A DNA stretch of 64,000 nt, from assembly GCA_012295275.1 (NCBI GenBank), contig CM022671.1:8853386-8917385 (forward strand), in the 5' to 3' direction. Source of the DNA: Chrysomallon squamiferum (taxonomy: Eukaryota > Mollusca > Gastropoda > Neomphalida > Peltospiridae). The notes under the pieces are model-generated. The model did no database searches and was not told where the DNA came from. It saw nothing but the letters and a program-made list of their open reading frames with translations. Positions 25,241 to 38,370 of the stretch are shown here, in pieces (position 1 is the first letter of the stretch; the number at the start of each line of letters is the position of its first letter). The position numbers and the translations under genes were made by a program.

Positions 25241-25555
25241 AATTTTTTTTGCTGGACTGGTGTGTTAACTGTTGCGATGTTTTCAAAGTGATGTCGCTTA
25301 GCTGGTCATGTTTCTCTTCAGATATACATATACTGGCATTAATTGCTATTGATTTTTAATCGGGAGGTTCCAAACTGAGTTTGTTTTTCATGAAATGGCA
25401 TCCCTCGGGAAGGTTGACCAAATTACAAAGTGTTTGATAATGACGTTTTCTCAGTGTGTGTGTTAAATTGACACTGAAGTTAGACAACAGCAAACAGTAA
25501 TACTGCACATCACTTGTTATTTACCGCATATTGAGTTTTTCTATATGTTTTTCTA

Positions 25556-25635
25556 TATGTTTTTGTATATGTTTTTGAATGTATATGTACATATGTATGT
25601 GTATATATGTATGTATATATTTGTGTGTATATGTA
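25556..25635. repeat. TGTA/TATG microsatellite (tail of adjacent repeat)
   Basis: Imperfect (TATG)n ending exactly at the dispersed repeat at 25636, in the same arrangement as 5037-5156. Confidence 0.8.
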
Positions 25636-25790
25636 TTTTAGGATTTGATTAATCTCTGTTTTGTGTCTGTCTGATTGGACACTGCACACAGATAACATTC
25701 AGGAATGCTCTGGCACTGGAGTCCAATCATGACTTCACAAACCCTGTCAAATGCAGCTGATGAGACTTGAATGTGTGGCACCCATGGGTT
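25636..25790 (-). repeat. Dispersed SINE-like repeat with CATA tail (copy 2)
   Basis: Homologous to 5157-5310 over its whole length. Blocks in the same order are TTTAGGATTT, TGTCTGATT(A/G)GAC, AATGCTCTGG, GTCCAATCATGAC, TCACAAACCCTGTC and GAGACTTGAA. Reading on the minus strand, both copies end in a CATA-type microsatellite. Confidence 0.7.
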
Positions 25791-25825
25791 TATGTTCCTG
25801 TGTATCTGTCTTTGTGGGAATGTAA

Positions 25826-25900
25826 TTATATGTGCATGTATGTATGTATTTTTGTATGTATGTGTGTGTATGTAGTATGTATGATGCATGCATGTATGTA
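25826..25900. repeat. TGTA microsatellite
   Basis: (TGTA)n with TGTGTG and TGCATG interruptions. Confidence 0.85.
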
Positions 25901-27719
25901 CATATTCAGTTTTTTGTATTTGCATGTTTGTGTGTGTATTCTTCTGTTTATATACATTTTTGTTAAGTTATTTATCATGTAAATACCATAAATTTGTTTT
26001 GCTTTTAAGATATATCCCAAATGCATTAATATCTGTAATGAATTAAATATTAAAAATGCTATAAATAATATGTTGAATTTAGTGTTGCATTTAGATAATC
26101 TACTTTTCAGGGCCTCATAAAATTGAATATGTCATGAAATTCTTTATAAATATTTTGTGAAATGCACAAAAGCTTTTAACATGGGGCATCTAAGCTTCAT
26201 ATAGCAAAGCTAAATCTGGCACTGATTGAATTATATGTACACATATATATATATATAGTAATAAATATCAATACTTAATATATCTAATAACTAAAATATC
26301 ACACTGAGGATAAATTATGAATATTATATTATACTATTAATGTGACATATAATGCATAAATTTTGAAACAAGAATTGATTGTATTTTATTTATCTCACTG
26401 ATTACATAACATACTGGCTATATAACATATTCCTTGATAAATGTGCTAAATATATCATATTACTACAAATTAGGGAAATGATGGGATGAACCAGTTTACA
26501 GATTACTTTGGCAACTTGTTCTTTACTTTACTCCGTGGTTGGAATTGGAAATAATTTCTCGGACTGACAAAAGTAATTATTGCTTTGCATGTGTCATTAA
26601 TCTGCTATCTAAATTGCTATTCTTTTTCTGAGAAATTGGTCTTGCTGCCACGTCACACTGGAGACTGTTAATTTCACACAATCCGTTAGTAGAATTAATG
26701 AGGTGTGCGGCTGTAAATGTTAATATTTGTTCAGTTAATGGGGTTTTTCCATTTCATGCATCTGCATACCAAGGTCTGTGAATTGCTTGATGTGCAGAGA
26801 TGCTTTCCTGGCATGCAGAATCAACAGTTATTTCAAAATTTGAAAGGCTGGTAATGTAAACTGAGGTCCTTGTGCTGGTGTGGTGAGGCTGTGTAGTTCT
26901 ATCAGAGGGTGTCATATGAAATGGCATAGTGTGGATTATTGTAAATATCTGACACTCACGGGAATTGGCTTGATAATGACATGCTGTGTTATAACTGCAC
27001 ATTATAAATACACTTAGAAAGATAGTGGTTAAAATTGTAAGTGAAAATGGTAAACAAAATAAATGGTGTGCCACCATGCATTTTGATCGTGAATAAGTAA
27101 TGTACATATTCTTGCATATTGCATGTTGCAAGTGTCTGTTTTGTATTGCACTGCATTCTGTATATAGTATATGTTAAGTGTGAGTGGGTGTGTTTGGTTG
27201 AGAAATGCATCATCTTACAACAACATATCTGTTTGTGATCTGAAACATTTAAAATGTCTTGACGATTATTCAAATCCAAATGTCACTGATACATTTCAGC
27301 AGACTGCTATCATAAAATGGCCACAACATTACAAAAATCTGAATAATAATAGTGATAGAAAACTGCCGTTATCATTGTTTTATTAGTGTTGTCAATGGTT
27401 ATGGCCGAGTTTTCACATCAGATTAGTTAAGGGAAACATAAAAAGATGAAAATTATCATACTTCTCTGATGGTAACCTGACACTAGAATATAATTTGTAG
27501 CTGATGATAATAACCAGAACAGGCATCATCAAATTGATATTTTTGACAAACAACAGATTCTGTTGTCATTATGATATCACAGCAGATGATGGTCGTAGCA
27601 TTTAAGCATTTAGAGCAATTTGCACTACTTTGCAGTAAATAGCATTTTGTTACTAGATAGGTGGTTTTGATGTCACAGGTTGTAATGTGTACATAGACAT
27701 ATCCATCATACATAATGCA

Positions 27720-27850
27720 TATAAACACACAAACACACATAATATAATAAATATAATATACACACATACACACACAAGTATTATATACATAAGTATATGC
27801 ATACATACATATACACATACAGACATGCACATATACATACATCCATATAC
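27720..27850. repeat. CACA/CATA microsatellite
   Basis: Imperfect CA, CATA and ATA mixture. The minus-strand frames rich in C/V/M/Y over it are artefacts. Confidence 0.85.
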
Positions 27851-28289
27851 AAGCAGGCATTAAAAGACAGATAAGTAATTAATGCCGTTTTTGGTTACTG
27901 AAGTCTAAATGTTTGTTTACAGAAATGTGTCTAATTGGCTTCCTTTATTTAAAAAAAATGAATTAACCAAATACATGCAAAAAGAAAAAATGCAAAATTG
28001 TGTTTTACTGAAAATGTTAACAGTATTTTAAAATAATTATCGTGGTAATCATAACAGTGGTAGCAGGAATTAATATTTTTAAATTATTGGTGAGATTTTA
28101 ATCAATAAATCTTGTATGAATGGATATTTCTTCTTTGCTTTGTAAATTGTTATTAAATTAATGAAATCAAAATAGCCCAAACATGTAAACACAAATCTGA
28201 AAATTTAAATGCAATAATTTTACACCTGGTATCAAATAAAAACTTAATAATGTGTGATACTTCTTTTAGTCTGTATCATTTTACCATTA

Positions 28290-28347
28290 TATTTTTTTTT
28301 TTTAATTTAATTTATTTTATTTTTTTTTTTTTTTTTTTTTTTTTTTT
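28290..28347. repeat. Poly-T tract
   Basis: Two long T runs separated by AATTTAATTTATTTTA. The second run is about 27 T. Confidence 0.9.
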
Positions 28348-28969
28348 GAGGTTATCTGCGTTAGTTAAAGTGATAGTGGGAGAATGTTGAACAAAATCAC
28401 TAAACAAGAGAATCTTGATAAAGCTTTTAGTCAAATCTGTCAAAACACTTTCTCACACTGTTACATGCCACAATTTGATATCCATCATGAAACAAATAAT
28501 AATAATAAAAAAAACATCTGTTTTTAATAACTTTTGTTTAAAAAAGAAATCAAACAATTTCATCATAAAATATAAAAAGAAAAAGATTACTAAACCTGCT
28601 AATACTAATCCACAGTGAAAAAAACCCAAAAAACTTTTTTGTAAGATGATGAAGCTAATCCATAAAGAATATAATAAGACTATTGTAAAATATTAACCAT
28701 GCAAATATAATTTAACAGCAAATTATTTCTATTCTTCTCCTTTTTCCTTTCTTTTTTATTAAAAAAAAAAACAAAATGGAGATGTTTGTAATAAAGACCA
28801 ATAAAATCCCATTCTTAAAGAAGAAAGAAGGGATTTGGTTTCAAATAATGCTAAATCTTGGGATTAAAACAATTCTCCTTCTTTAGATGCTGGATGAAGT
28901 GAATTAAATTTTTTTATTTTCTTTAAAATAGACACACTGGCTACTTTTTTTTTATCATTTGTAATTCAG

Positions 28970-29165
28970 TTGTCAGTTAGCACAATTTTTCCATTAGCAA
29001 AATCTTCACATAGACTGCAAAGCCCGTGACATAGAATCTGATAAAATATTTTGCCGCATATTTTGGAACATGAAATAGCCCAATTGGTTCACTAAGAAGG
29101 ATTGATCCTGACAAATCTCACACATCAATACTACACTTTAACCACCAAGTCAGCTCTAGTAGTCT
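28970..29165 (-). mobile_element. Molluscan tRNA-derived SINE, minus strand
   Basis: Read on the minus strand: CTTGGTGGTTAAAG (box A region), CAGGATCAATCC (box B, + positions 29099-29110), CAATTGGGCTATTTCATGTT, then TCACGGGCTTTGCAGTCTATG and TTTGCTAATGGAAAAATTG. These match successive family blocks CATTGGGCTATTTCTCGTTC, GTGGTATGTGC and TGCTGCTAATGGAAAAATG (from memory). The order and spacing make this one of the surest SINE calls. Confidence 0.8.
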
Positions 29166-30124
29166 TGTGAGAAGCATTGATCATGCAGCCTTCCATGCCT
29201 CAAGCAGTGGATTAAGTGAATAGTGGATTACAAACTGATATCAAATTACTTAGATTTTTTCAAAATTGATGGAACAAAACCAGCAGCCTGATGCATTTTT
29301 ATTTTTATTATTTTTATTAATATTATTTATTTATTTATATTTAATAAAAAAAGAGAAAAGATTTAAAAAACAACAGCCCCCCCCGAAAAAAAATGTGTGC
29401 TCTCCTAAAAACCACAAAAAATACAAAATGAAAAGAAACATAAAAGATTTTCTGGAACTGTGTATGTGTGTATACTGGTAATTACACAGACATACATACA
29501 ATCAACAAATATAAAATACACACTAATTACACACAGTTGTTTTAAAACAATGTTTACATGATCATATAAAGTCAGTATTTTAATATATATATACATTCTT
29601 GTTGTATATATACATATGGTCCAGCAAATAATACATTTAAAAGAAAAAACAGTGCAACAATTAAAAATATATACTATACTGAATTTGTCTACAAAATGGT
29701 ATAATATTGATAACTAAGGCATTCCTCAGTTGTTGATGTAATTCTCAATAGTTGATGTAATTCTAAAAAACCTAATGCAGTTCTCAGCAGCTGATGCAAT
29801 CCCCTTTGCAGCATAAAACTTTGTTATGAGACAGCCTGAATAAATAATCTGAGAAGACATGCTTAATGGTAACAGCAGGGTTACTGTCCATTTTACACTG
29901 CTTGACATTTGCTTTGTGTTTTTAACAGCAATAATTAATATCTGAGTGAAAGTGTCCTTAAAACTAGAACATCTTTTATATATACTTTATTAAAAACCCA
30001 TAAATTCTACGTTCTGACAGACTCAAAGGTTATTGTTCTGATTTATATACAGTGACATTTATGTTTGAATTTTTAATCACAATAATAATTATCAAGAGAG
30101 GAGAAGTTTCCACTGTAAAAAAGT

Positions 30125-30560
30125 TGAGTTCTTCATAATATTAAATTTTTCATAATGTATTCTCAATCATGTCAAAACTCTGGTATTAAATTTTAATAGA
30201 GCTATATTCTTTGTTATTAAAATCTTCATAACTGATTTCCATATAATGTTAAAACTGATATTACATCTTAAGATATCATTTATACAGAGAAAGCTATATT
30301 CTTAAATTAAAATGTTCTTGATGTATTCCACATGTCAAAACTATGATCTTTGTCATTTTAAGATATCATTAATACAGAGATACCAGTATATTTCATTTTT
30401 TAGAATCATCATAACTGACTTCCATATAATGTCATAACTCTGGTATTAAATTTTAAGATATCATTTATCCAGAGAATGCTGCATTTTTCATATTATTAAA
30501 GTCTTCATAACCAACTCTACATAATGTCAAAAATTAGAATCTACTATCTCATTTTTCTCA
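30125..30560. repeat. Diverged tandem array, unit about 90-100 bp, about 5 copies
   Basis: Each copy carries CTTCATAACTGATTTCCATA, TAATGTCAAAACTCTGG, TATTAAATTTTAAGATATC and ATTTATACAGAGAAAGC, with losses. Starts lie near 30147, 30223, 30314, 30408 and 30510. Confidence 0.8.
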
Positions 30561-31144
30561 TCAGCCTGTTATACATTTTTATATGATCTCATAGCATACA
30601 CTTTGATATTCCCACACAGCATACCCCAGTTCCTTATATAGCACCATCCATGTACACAGATTCAGATTATCTTTATACTTTTGGTATCTCAGTGAAAAAA
30701 AAAAAGCATTGTCTAAAATGAATTAACAAATTTCATTTTTTTGTCTTCACTGAACTGAGTCTATGGTGCTGTAACCCAATCTGGAGGAAAGCCCACAGAA
30801 CAAACATCCTGTTGTCTTACTTGTGTTAATGGTTATTTTTACCTCTAAGTGCTTCACTACATCTGGTGTGATGGCTGGTATTCAATTATCACCACTGAGG
30901 CAGAGTCTTTTCTCCACTGGTCAATACCACTCCAGCATTCAGCAAAAAACCATCAATTAGCTCCACTCTTACCTGCTCAGCTGCTCTCCTCATTTCAAAA
31001 TGTAATCAGAGAGCTTTTCATATACAAACTGGCATCTGTAGTGGACTCATTAATTTGTTTTGCTCTAATGAGGATTGTTGGGGTATTGTGGATTAGGAAA
31101 AGTTGTGTGGATCTGTCTTTGATGTACAGGATCTTAGCACCTTG

Positions 31145-31500
31145 TCACCTGTCTGTAGCAGCAGGTGCATGAGTCAGTGATGAACTGGGATTGACTGCAG
31201 CAGGAATAGCTCAATGGCCAGAATCGTGAAAGGCCATGGTATCATTCAGGTTCCTCATCATCTTTCTGGACACAGTAGGAGCAGGTATGTGATGAATCAA
31301 TGTTTGAGCACTGCTTGAATCATTATTGGCCATATAATCATTCAGCAACTCTGATCATCAGTCTACCCACAGTAGGAGCAGGTGTTTTGATCAGTGGCAT
31401 GAATTGTCATTAGCTATAGAATCATTCAGCATCCTGGTCATCTGTTTACCATGGATAGGAATTGGTGCATCAGTAATTGGCAGAACAATGGTCTGAATAA
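31145..31500. repeat. Diverged tandem array, unit about 82-120 bp, about 4 copies
   Basis: Recurrent blocks are CACAGTAGGAGCAGGT (31271, 31368; variants at about 31155 and 31450) and ATCATTCAGCA (about 31241, 31336, 31421). The neighbouring 107-codon frame ending at 31172 runs into it and shows no recognisable protein. Confidence 0.7.
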
Positions 31501-33704
31501 TGGTTGACAACAAAATCAGAGCTGTTCTAGAGGTTTTACCTGTTACAAAAAGTGGACACATCACTGAAACCTTTCTACCTTAGAAGAATAATTTGTAGAA
31601 AAGTTATCAGATTGGTATGATATCTGTAACTGTTCCAAAGAATTAAAAAAGATGTCTCTTGATTGGTATAAAACATGGTGATGCCAATTATTACAGATGA
31701 GTTTTGTATTCTAACTACATAAAATAAAATAACTTTTTATGTCTGATTACTGTATGCTGTATAAAATATGTCAGGAATTTAATTAAATTAAATATAATCA
31801 ATTACAAATATTTAAACAAAAACAACACAAGCAAACAGAAAAAAGCAGAACTATATCTCAGTATTTCAAATACATTTTTAAATTCTTTACATTAAGCTTA
31901 ATGGATTATGTTCAATTTTCTTTCATAAACATAATCACCTTACTATATTTCCATAATGGAAAATCTTTAATAATAATAACTGAACAGATAATGCAAACTA
32001 GTCATCTTTCCAGTGAATATTTCTGAAAATGTTGTTCATGTTTCAAGTTGAAATTAAAATGTGACACATAAAAAAAAATTGTTTAGTTCCTGAAGTAAAA
32101 TCTTCATTCATGCCTGAAAGCAGTTTCACAAAACCAAATCTAGCAAGATTCTCAATAATTAACAGAAGCTTTACAAATGTTTTATTATTTTTTATAATTC
32201 AGTTTAAAACAAGAAATCCAACTATCACAGATATTTTATATTTTTCATTTTATTTTATTTTATCTTATTAATTTTTAATGATTGAATTTTAAAATTTTAC
32301 CTGAAATTTTATTGATTTAAAAAAAAAAAAATGTTTTTGTGTTTGTTCATTTAAATTTTTAATTTGGTTAAAGGCAATTACATTATTAACATTACTTATT
32401 GTGATGTAAAGAAAGCTGAAATATCTTACAAATATAAATGTATAATAAAGGAGCTTTTTTTAAACCATTTTAAAAAGGAAATATATTATTTGTTATTTTT
32501 TTCTACCAAGAAATAAATTTAAAAAAAATTAAAAGATGCAGAACAATAGACAGAATGATAATAGAAAAAAAAGTCAATAAATTAAAATTATAATGCTGGC
32601 AAACATTAATGAATTAAACAAGAATTATAAGTATAAAAGAAGCTCACATTACACAATATGTAAGGAAAAACAATAGTTAATTTGTAATCATGGTACAGTA
32701 ATGTTTATACATGTATTTGTAAAAAGATTAAGGTTAACTACCTTTCGATTTATGAATGAAATTTGCAAATGAAAATATAGTCATGCATTATGTTAAAAAT
32801 GTTTTTTTCTTCAAAAAATAACTTGACATACTGACCTAAAAGGTTTATGTCACCAGTATCACATTACTATGAATTTTAAACCATTACAGATGCAATTAAT
32901 CATAATTAAAGTTTGGTTGTTTTTATAATACTGGACTTGATGACATCACTAAAAATTTATATCATATCGGTATGAACTTCAGTACATTTAAGGTAAGCAA
33001 TAGTTTTAGAATTTCAATACTAAGCAAAAACACATTTTACAAATATTTTTTGTTTTTTTATGTTTACTGAAAGGAAGAGAGCTGCTGCTTTTACTCCATA
33101 AAGTCTTCATATTTGCAGGATTAAAATTTTCTGTTCTTCAACAGCATTAAGTTTGTTACATTAAATGCATTTTGACACATGCTCTGTGCTTGCACTGCTT
33201 TTCAATGTCTTGCCTGTCTCAATCACTGGCAACAGCTCAGCCATCACTAATGAGTTTCCAGAGATCTGTAATTGACAATGCAGTAGTATTGGTCCTTTTG
33301 GGATTTCGTGTCAGAAAGCAAAGTCTTCGTTTCAATGCAGTGACCCCACAGTTACCCATCACAGAGGACGGTTGGTAATGTTCTCTAAGTCTGTTCAACA
33401 TGCTGATCTTTATTAGCTTGCTGATCAGAGTGTGTGCATGGATGGGGTTTCTTAGATTGCAAATGAAGTTAGTGCACAGCTGACCTTGAGTTGAATCGTC
33501 AAATGCCAAGAAGTTGCAATGCAGAATAACAAACAATCTGTGAAATTACAGATAAATGTTTCCCTACAACTCTCACAGCCTCATCCGCTAATAATTATCC
33601 TGTGTAATTTATGACTGAAATATGAATTTAAATGTGATCTGGATTACAAGTCTCTAAGGCATGAAAGATTATGAATCTATTTGCTAATCCAAATTCAGCA
33701 CAAA

Positions 33705-33830
33705 AAAAAAAAAAAACAAGTTTATCAGAGGCTGTGGTATGGATTTTCCTGTCTATGGGGAGGTATACAAAATATACACTGATGCTCTGTGATAGAGGGT
33801 AGCCACAGGATCACAGAAAAACACATCGTG
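33705..33830 (+). mobile_element. Molluscan SINE core/3' fragment, plus strand
   Basis: TTTATCAGAGGCTGTGGTAT, TTTTCCTGTCTATGGGGAGG, GAGGGTAGCCACAGGATC and TGTCATTAAACC match the family core and tail in order. The tRNA head is missing. Confidence 0.65.
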
Positions 33831-33990
33831 TCATTAAACCAGCCACCGACTTCTTTTAATTATCTTATTTGTTGTATATAAATATTCTCAACTGTCACTG
33901 ATTAAGTGTAATTAAATTCAGATCAGTTAATATAGTAAACAGTCCAGTTAGTGCTTTGAGGAGGACTGATCCAGCAACCTACAGTCAATA
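33831..33990 (-). mobile_element. Molluscan SINE, minus strand, tail-to-tail with previous copy
   Basis: Homologous to 36705-36890. On the minus strand a box B-like GGATCAGTCCTC (from + 33961-33972) is followed by CAAAGCACTAACTGGACTG and TTTACTATATTAACTGATC, which correspond to the CATTGGGCTATTTCTCGTTC block. It abuts the plus-strand copy in an inverted arrangement. Confidence 0.55.
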
Positions 33991-35099
33991 TTAAACTCTG
34001 TTTAAATGTTATTAAGAGAAATAAGCATTCACTTCTTTGTGTAAAATAAAAGCTTGTGTACTGTAAAGGTTTTAAAATACCAGTTTAATCAGCTACATCA
34101 TACTCAATACACCTCTTTCTTCTTCACATGCAACACAACATTTGACAAATACGTTCTAGTGATGATGTTCTGAATCTGTTTGACACATGTGCTTAAATAA
34201 CTGTTATTGTTTTCAGACAGTCATACCAGAAATAACACAAAAATATTGATCACTCTTTTTATATTTAAACGTATTGAAGACCATTAAAGAGAAAAAAAAT
34301 CACATATGGCCCCCCCAAAAAAAATTAAATGACAGATATTGAGGAAAAAAAAATTCCAATTTGCCAAGCATGTTCAGATGAACTGTGCTTGTGCGTGATA
34401 ATCCTCCCACTCAGATCTGTTGCAGATTGTTTATGAAGTAAACATTATACAGCTGCATCCACCCACCTTTATTTCCATGTCGAAACCTTGCTGTGCTTAA
34501 TTTGCTCTTGTCAATCATGATTCCGTTTTACATTTCTATATCTGTGCAATTTCATTTACGTAATTAGTATTTTTCTGGGGTTCTTTGACTTCTGTAACAT
34601 CTCAAATAAGCCGGTGTGTAAAAAAAAAAGTTTCTTTTTTAATTTCTATGTTTTGCTGTTTAAAAAAATGAATGAAGTTAAAACCCTCTAAAAGACCAGT
34701 GTCATTTAAAGAGGTGAATCCTTTTGATAAACTTCCTTTTTAGTTTTGTTAACATTTTTATTTGAAAGTTAAACTTCCTGTTATTTTGTTTTCATTTTTT
34801 TTTTTTTCAGAATTTAAACTTCCTTTATGTTCGAATTCATTTTTAGATTTTAAAAACTTCATTTGTTTTTTGTTTTTTCTAGACTATTTAAACATTTTAA
34901 ATCCATATCAAAAATTTTCAATGTGGAATATTGGGGGCTGTTTTTACACACACACACACAGAGAAAGAAAGAATTTGAAATTACTTCTGTAGACAAATAT
35001 TTTGAGTGTTGGGTTTTCTATCCTGCCTCTGAGCAAAAAATTTAATAACAGACGCTTTATGTATAGTTATTTAAAAAACAAAAAAACAACTTTATAAAT

Positions 35100-35400
35100 A
35101 TTCTTCAGTCTTCATGAAAGATATTATGGGTGAAGTAATCTGATATTTTTGTTAGATATTTATTAATAGTTAAAGATATTGTATGGGGAATAATTTAATG
35201 TTTTGATAATATATCATTTCTTCAGTACAGTTCTTCAATAAATATTATTTCATTTAGGGTAATTTAATGCGTTTTAAAAATATTTTTTCTTTAATATAAT
35301 TCTTCAGTAAGAGATATTTCATATTTGGACTAATCCAACATTTTTGTTAATAAATTTCATCTACTTTTTAAATAAGAATTTTTCTTTAAGGGACTAATAC
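35100..35400. repeat. Diverged tandem array, unit about 60-90 bp, 3-4 copies
   Basis: Repeated blocks are TTCTTCAGT, (A)AAGATATT(T)(A/C)AT, GGG(T)AATAATTTAATG and TTTTGTTA. Copies begin near 35102, 35172, 35232 and 35302. Confidence 0.6.
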
Positions 35401-36159
35401 TTTTATTATTAAACATTTCTAAATTGTTTTCATAGCTATTCAATATCAGAATAAAAAGATATTTCCTTTTGATTATTATTTTTTTTAATTTTCAATCTCC
35501 GTCAGATTTTCTTTTATTATATTTTCTTCCAGTTTTCTTCAGTCATTATTAGAAGACTTTCCTGTATTTTAGTCAATCTCTTTCTTTATTATGAATGTTT
35601 CTAAACATTTTGGATTCTATTTTCTTTCATTTTTAAATTTAATTTAGCTTCATCTGTTGATTACAGGAAAAATCAATCTGATTTATCATTTGACATTTGA
35701 AGACTGATACTCAGGATGATCAGACATTATTATATTAGCTGTAATTCAGTCCCAAGATGAATTTTGATAACATCTGTAGTGAATGTAAAAAAAAATCATT
35801 AATATAATTTTAGTAATCAATATTACTTTGGATGTCTAGACAGTGAAAATTAAATTTATATGATTTTTAAAAAAAACTTTAATAACTGTGATAAACTTTG
35901 TTTTTATGATATTTTACTGTGTAATTTTGTTCTTCTTTATGAATATTAGTGTTATTATTATTTTTTTTTTTAAGGTGAGTGAAAAGGTTAAATTAGTTCA
36001 CTTAGGTTTTTCTGGGGAAAAAAGAATAAAATTTCTTCAATATTGAAGATGGGGGAAATAAAATGAACATCCATTCTTCAACACATATATTTACTTTTAT
36101 GGTTACTATATATCACATCATTTTTTATATATAACTATTATATGTAAAATGGAAGATGT

Positions 36160-36365
36160 TGCTATTCCACTGAGTACACTCTTAATGAACAGCAAAAAGT
36201 GAATATTTATATCAACCTTCCCCTAGACATGAAAGCACACATACATTAAGACTTCTGATAAATTAGTTAAATGAGTGTTAACTAGAATGAGAAACAGCCT
36301 AATAGAAGAAGTTAGGGGGATTTGTTCCTGTGACCAATCGTATTCGTTAAACACCACAGAACAGT
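36160..36365 (-). mobile_element. Molluscan tRNA-derived SINE, minus strand
   Basis: On the minus strand: CAGGAACAAATCCCC (box B, from + 36316-36330), TATTAGGCTGTTTCTCATTC, TTAATGTATGTGTGCTTTC, TGTCTAGGGGAAGGTTGATA and TTTTTGCTGTTCATTAAGAG. These follow the order of the family core. Confidence 0.7.
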
Positions 36366-36419
36366 TTATTAATTACATGTCACTGAAATACTCAGGCAAT
36401 TGTAACTGCAGTGGGAATT

Positions 36420-36490
36420 AATCTGGAGGGAAATGGAATTGATCCTGTGAGCCAGTCTCATCATAACCATCAAACAGCAGGACCCAGCAA
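36420..36490 (-). mobile_element. Possible SINE head fragment, minus strand
   Basis: TTTGATGGTTATGATGAGAC followed by CACAGGATCAATTCC resembles a box A to box B segment. It lies just outside the minus-strand copy ending at 36365, so it could be the remnant of an earlier insertion. Confidence 0.4.
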
Positions 36491-36704
36491 CACATGAATA
36501 AAACATTTTACTTACACTTCAGCAAGTAAAAGCCAGTAAATGATCATTATTATTACTACTTAATTAATGAATGGGTACTTAATGACAGCTTAGACAATAA
36601 CTATGGTTACCAATTGTCAATAAAAAAATATCATAAAATAATGGTGAATGATAAAGTTAAAATTAATAATAAATAAAATAGCATGATTATGGTTTTCTGC
36701 ATAG

Positions 36705-36890
36705 AACACAATTAAACCAGTCACTGACATGGCTTCTTTTAACTATGTTATTTGTTGATTAGTAAATTTCTCAGTTTTCACAGACTATGACATGAGTGTA
36801 ATAAAATTCAGATCAGTTCAGATAGTAAATAGTCCAGTTAGTGCTTTGAACAGGATTGATCCAGCAAACTGTCATCTGTGTATCTGGACT
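36705..36890 (-). mobile_element. Molluscan SINE, minus strand
   Basis: Clear similarity to 33831-33990 throughout (ATTCAGATCAGTT, AGTCCAGTTAGTGCTTTGA, TGATCCAGCAA on the + strand). Box B on the minus strand is GGATCAATCCTG, from + 36851-36862. Confidence 0.6.
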
Positions 36891-37254
36891 GTAACTAATA
36901 CGTTTTAGCCCATTTCCTTGAATGATTTATGTAGCAGTAGAAAATATTAACATAACTGCTGTGAAATCTTTACAAAAACCTTTACAGAAATCTTCTGTGT
37001 TATTAAATGGTTTTCTCACATTGTGATGTGTTGTGTGGACAACAATACTTAAACTGTACCATGAAAACTCTAAAATTAACAGCATGTATCACACAACTTT
37101 GACTGGTTTGAAGAAACAAAAGTTTTTGTGATAGAATCCTTCTGATAGTTTTTGTTACAGAATTGTGACTTAAACTTGCAGTATGACAGTGATGTCACCA
37201 ATAATTGAAGTTTTGATGCATGCTAATACCTATGAAGACATCTTATTAAATTGC

Positions 37255-37440
37255 TGACACACACAGTCACATGCAGACACATGTATATGTGTGTGTATAT
37301 ATATGTTTGTGTGTGCACTTGTTTTTCTGAGGATATGTATATACACACACAGTAACTGACACACATACATAGACATTTACACAAACATATGGACAAGCAT
37401 ATAAACACATATATACATAACACACACACACACACACACA
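37255..37440. repeat. CA/TG/TATG microsatellite region
   Basis: CACACA, TGTGTGTATATATATG and then ACACACA blocks switch strand twice. It ends in a (CA)n of about 10 units at 37420-37440. Confidence 0.8.
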
Positions 37441-37849
37441 AAATCTATATACATTTTAATACTGGTCCAAAATATTTTCCCAGTGTCACATTTACAGTAA
37501 GAAACAAATGAAGTCTTTGTGAATGCTAACACCTATGTTCACTCTATCAGACTCGGAAGATTGGCTAATAGTTTCACTGTCGCACAACATAAAAAGATTT
37601 GCACGGTGAATTTCGTCAATGTTTTCCTTCCCATTACATGGATCTGCTCACTGAGCAGACTCTGTTGTCTGTCAGCACGATGAGCCGTGTATCTCTGCTG
37701 CATTGATTTTCACTTTGTGGCTTCTTACCTAAGCCGTCTCAAACAGACTACTACATTTCCTCTTGAAAAACCAATACTGCTAATCTCTGAGTTAATAAAC
37801 ACTGAAGTCTGGTAACATAAGTAGTGGGTGTAAAATTAAATCTCTTTCA

Positions 37850-38370
37850 GATGTTGCTGTTTTTACACACTTTGTTTTTAATACATTAAACTGAGTTAAA
37901 ATGATATATGGAAAGTTGAAAAAGAACATTTGTATATTAATGTATTTTAGATGCTACCTTTTTGTACAGAATGTTTTTACTGTATTAAATGGAATTAAAA
38001 TGATATATTTCAAATTCAAAAAGAAGATTTATATATTTGTTTCTGTTGTTTTCACTGTATTAAAGTTAGCTGAACTGTATTTAAATTTGTTATGAAAAAT
38101 CTGTTTTTTATGTTAGCATTATAGATCTTATTTTTGCTTCATTAAAGTCTAGTTAAAATGATATGTGCTTAACTCAAAAAGAAGGTTTTTATATTTTTTA
38201 TATTACTATTGAATACTGTATTTTTTTACTGAATTAAACTGAATTAATGTTAATTTTGATATTGCTGATACAGATTTGATTTCAACTAAAATGATATGTT
38301 AAGTACAAAATGGGGAGTTATTTATTTTGTATGTTACCATTGTTGATATGTTTGCTAAATTAAATTCAGG
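37850..38370. repeat. Diverged tandem array, unit about 95-150 bp, about 5 copies
   Basis: TTAAA(CTGA)GTTAAAATGATAT, followed by AA(A)TTCAAAAAGAAG and TTTTTTACTG(T/A)ATTAAA, recurs near 37886, 37982, 38139, 38220 and 38285. Confidence 0.7.

Noticed and set aside
26754-27131. 125-codon minus-strand frame with normal-looking composition
   Set aside because: No recognisable motif, no similarity I know of, and frames of this length are expected by chance in 64 kb. No splice signals flank it convincingly.
30849-31172. 107-codon + strand frame
   Set aside because: It runs into a diverged tandem array and shows no protein family features.
33237-33536. 99-codon minus-strand frame
   Set aside because: No known motifs. 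Overlaps another frame on the + strand and is of chance length.
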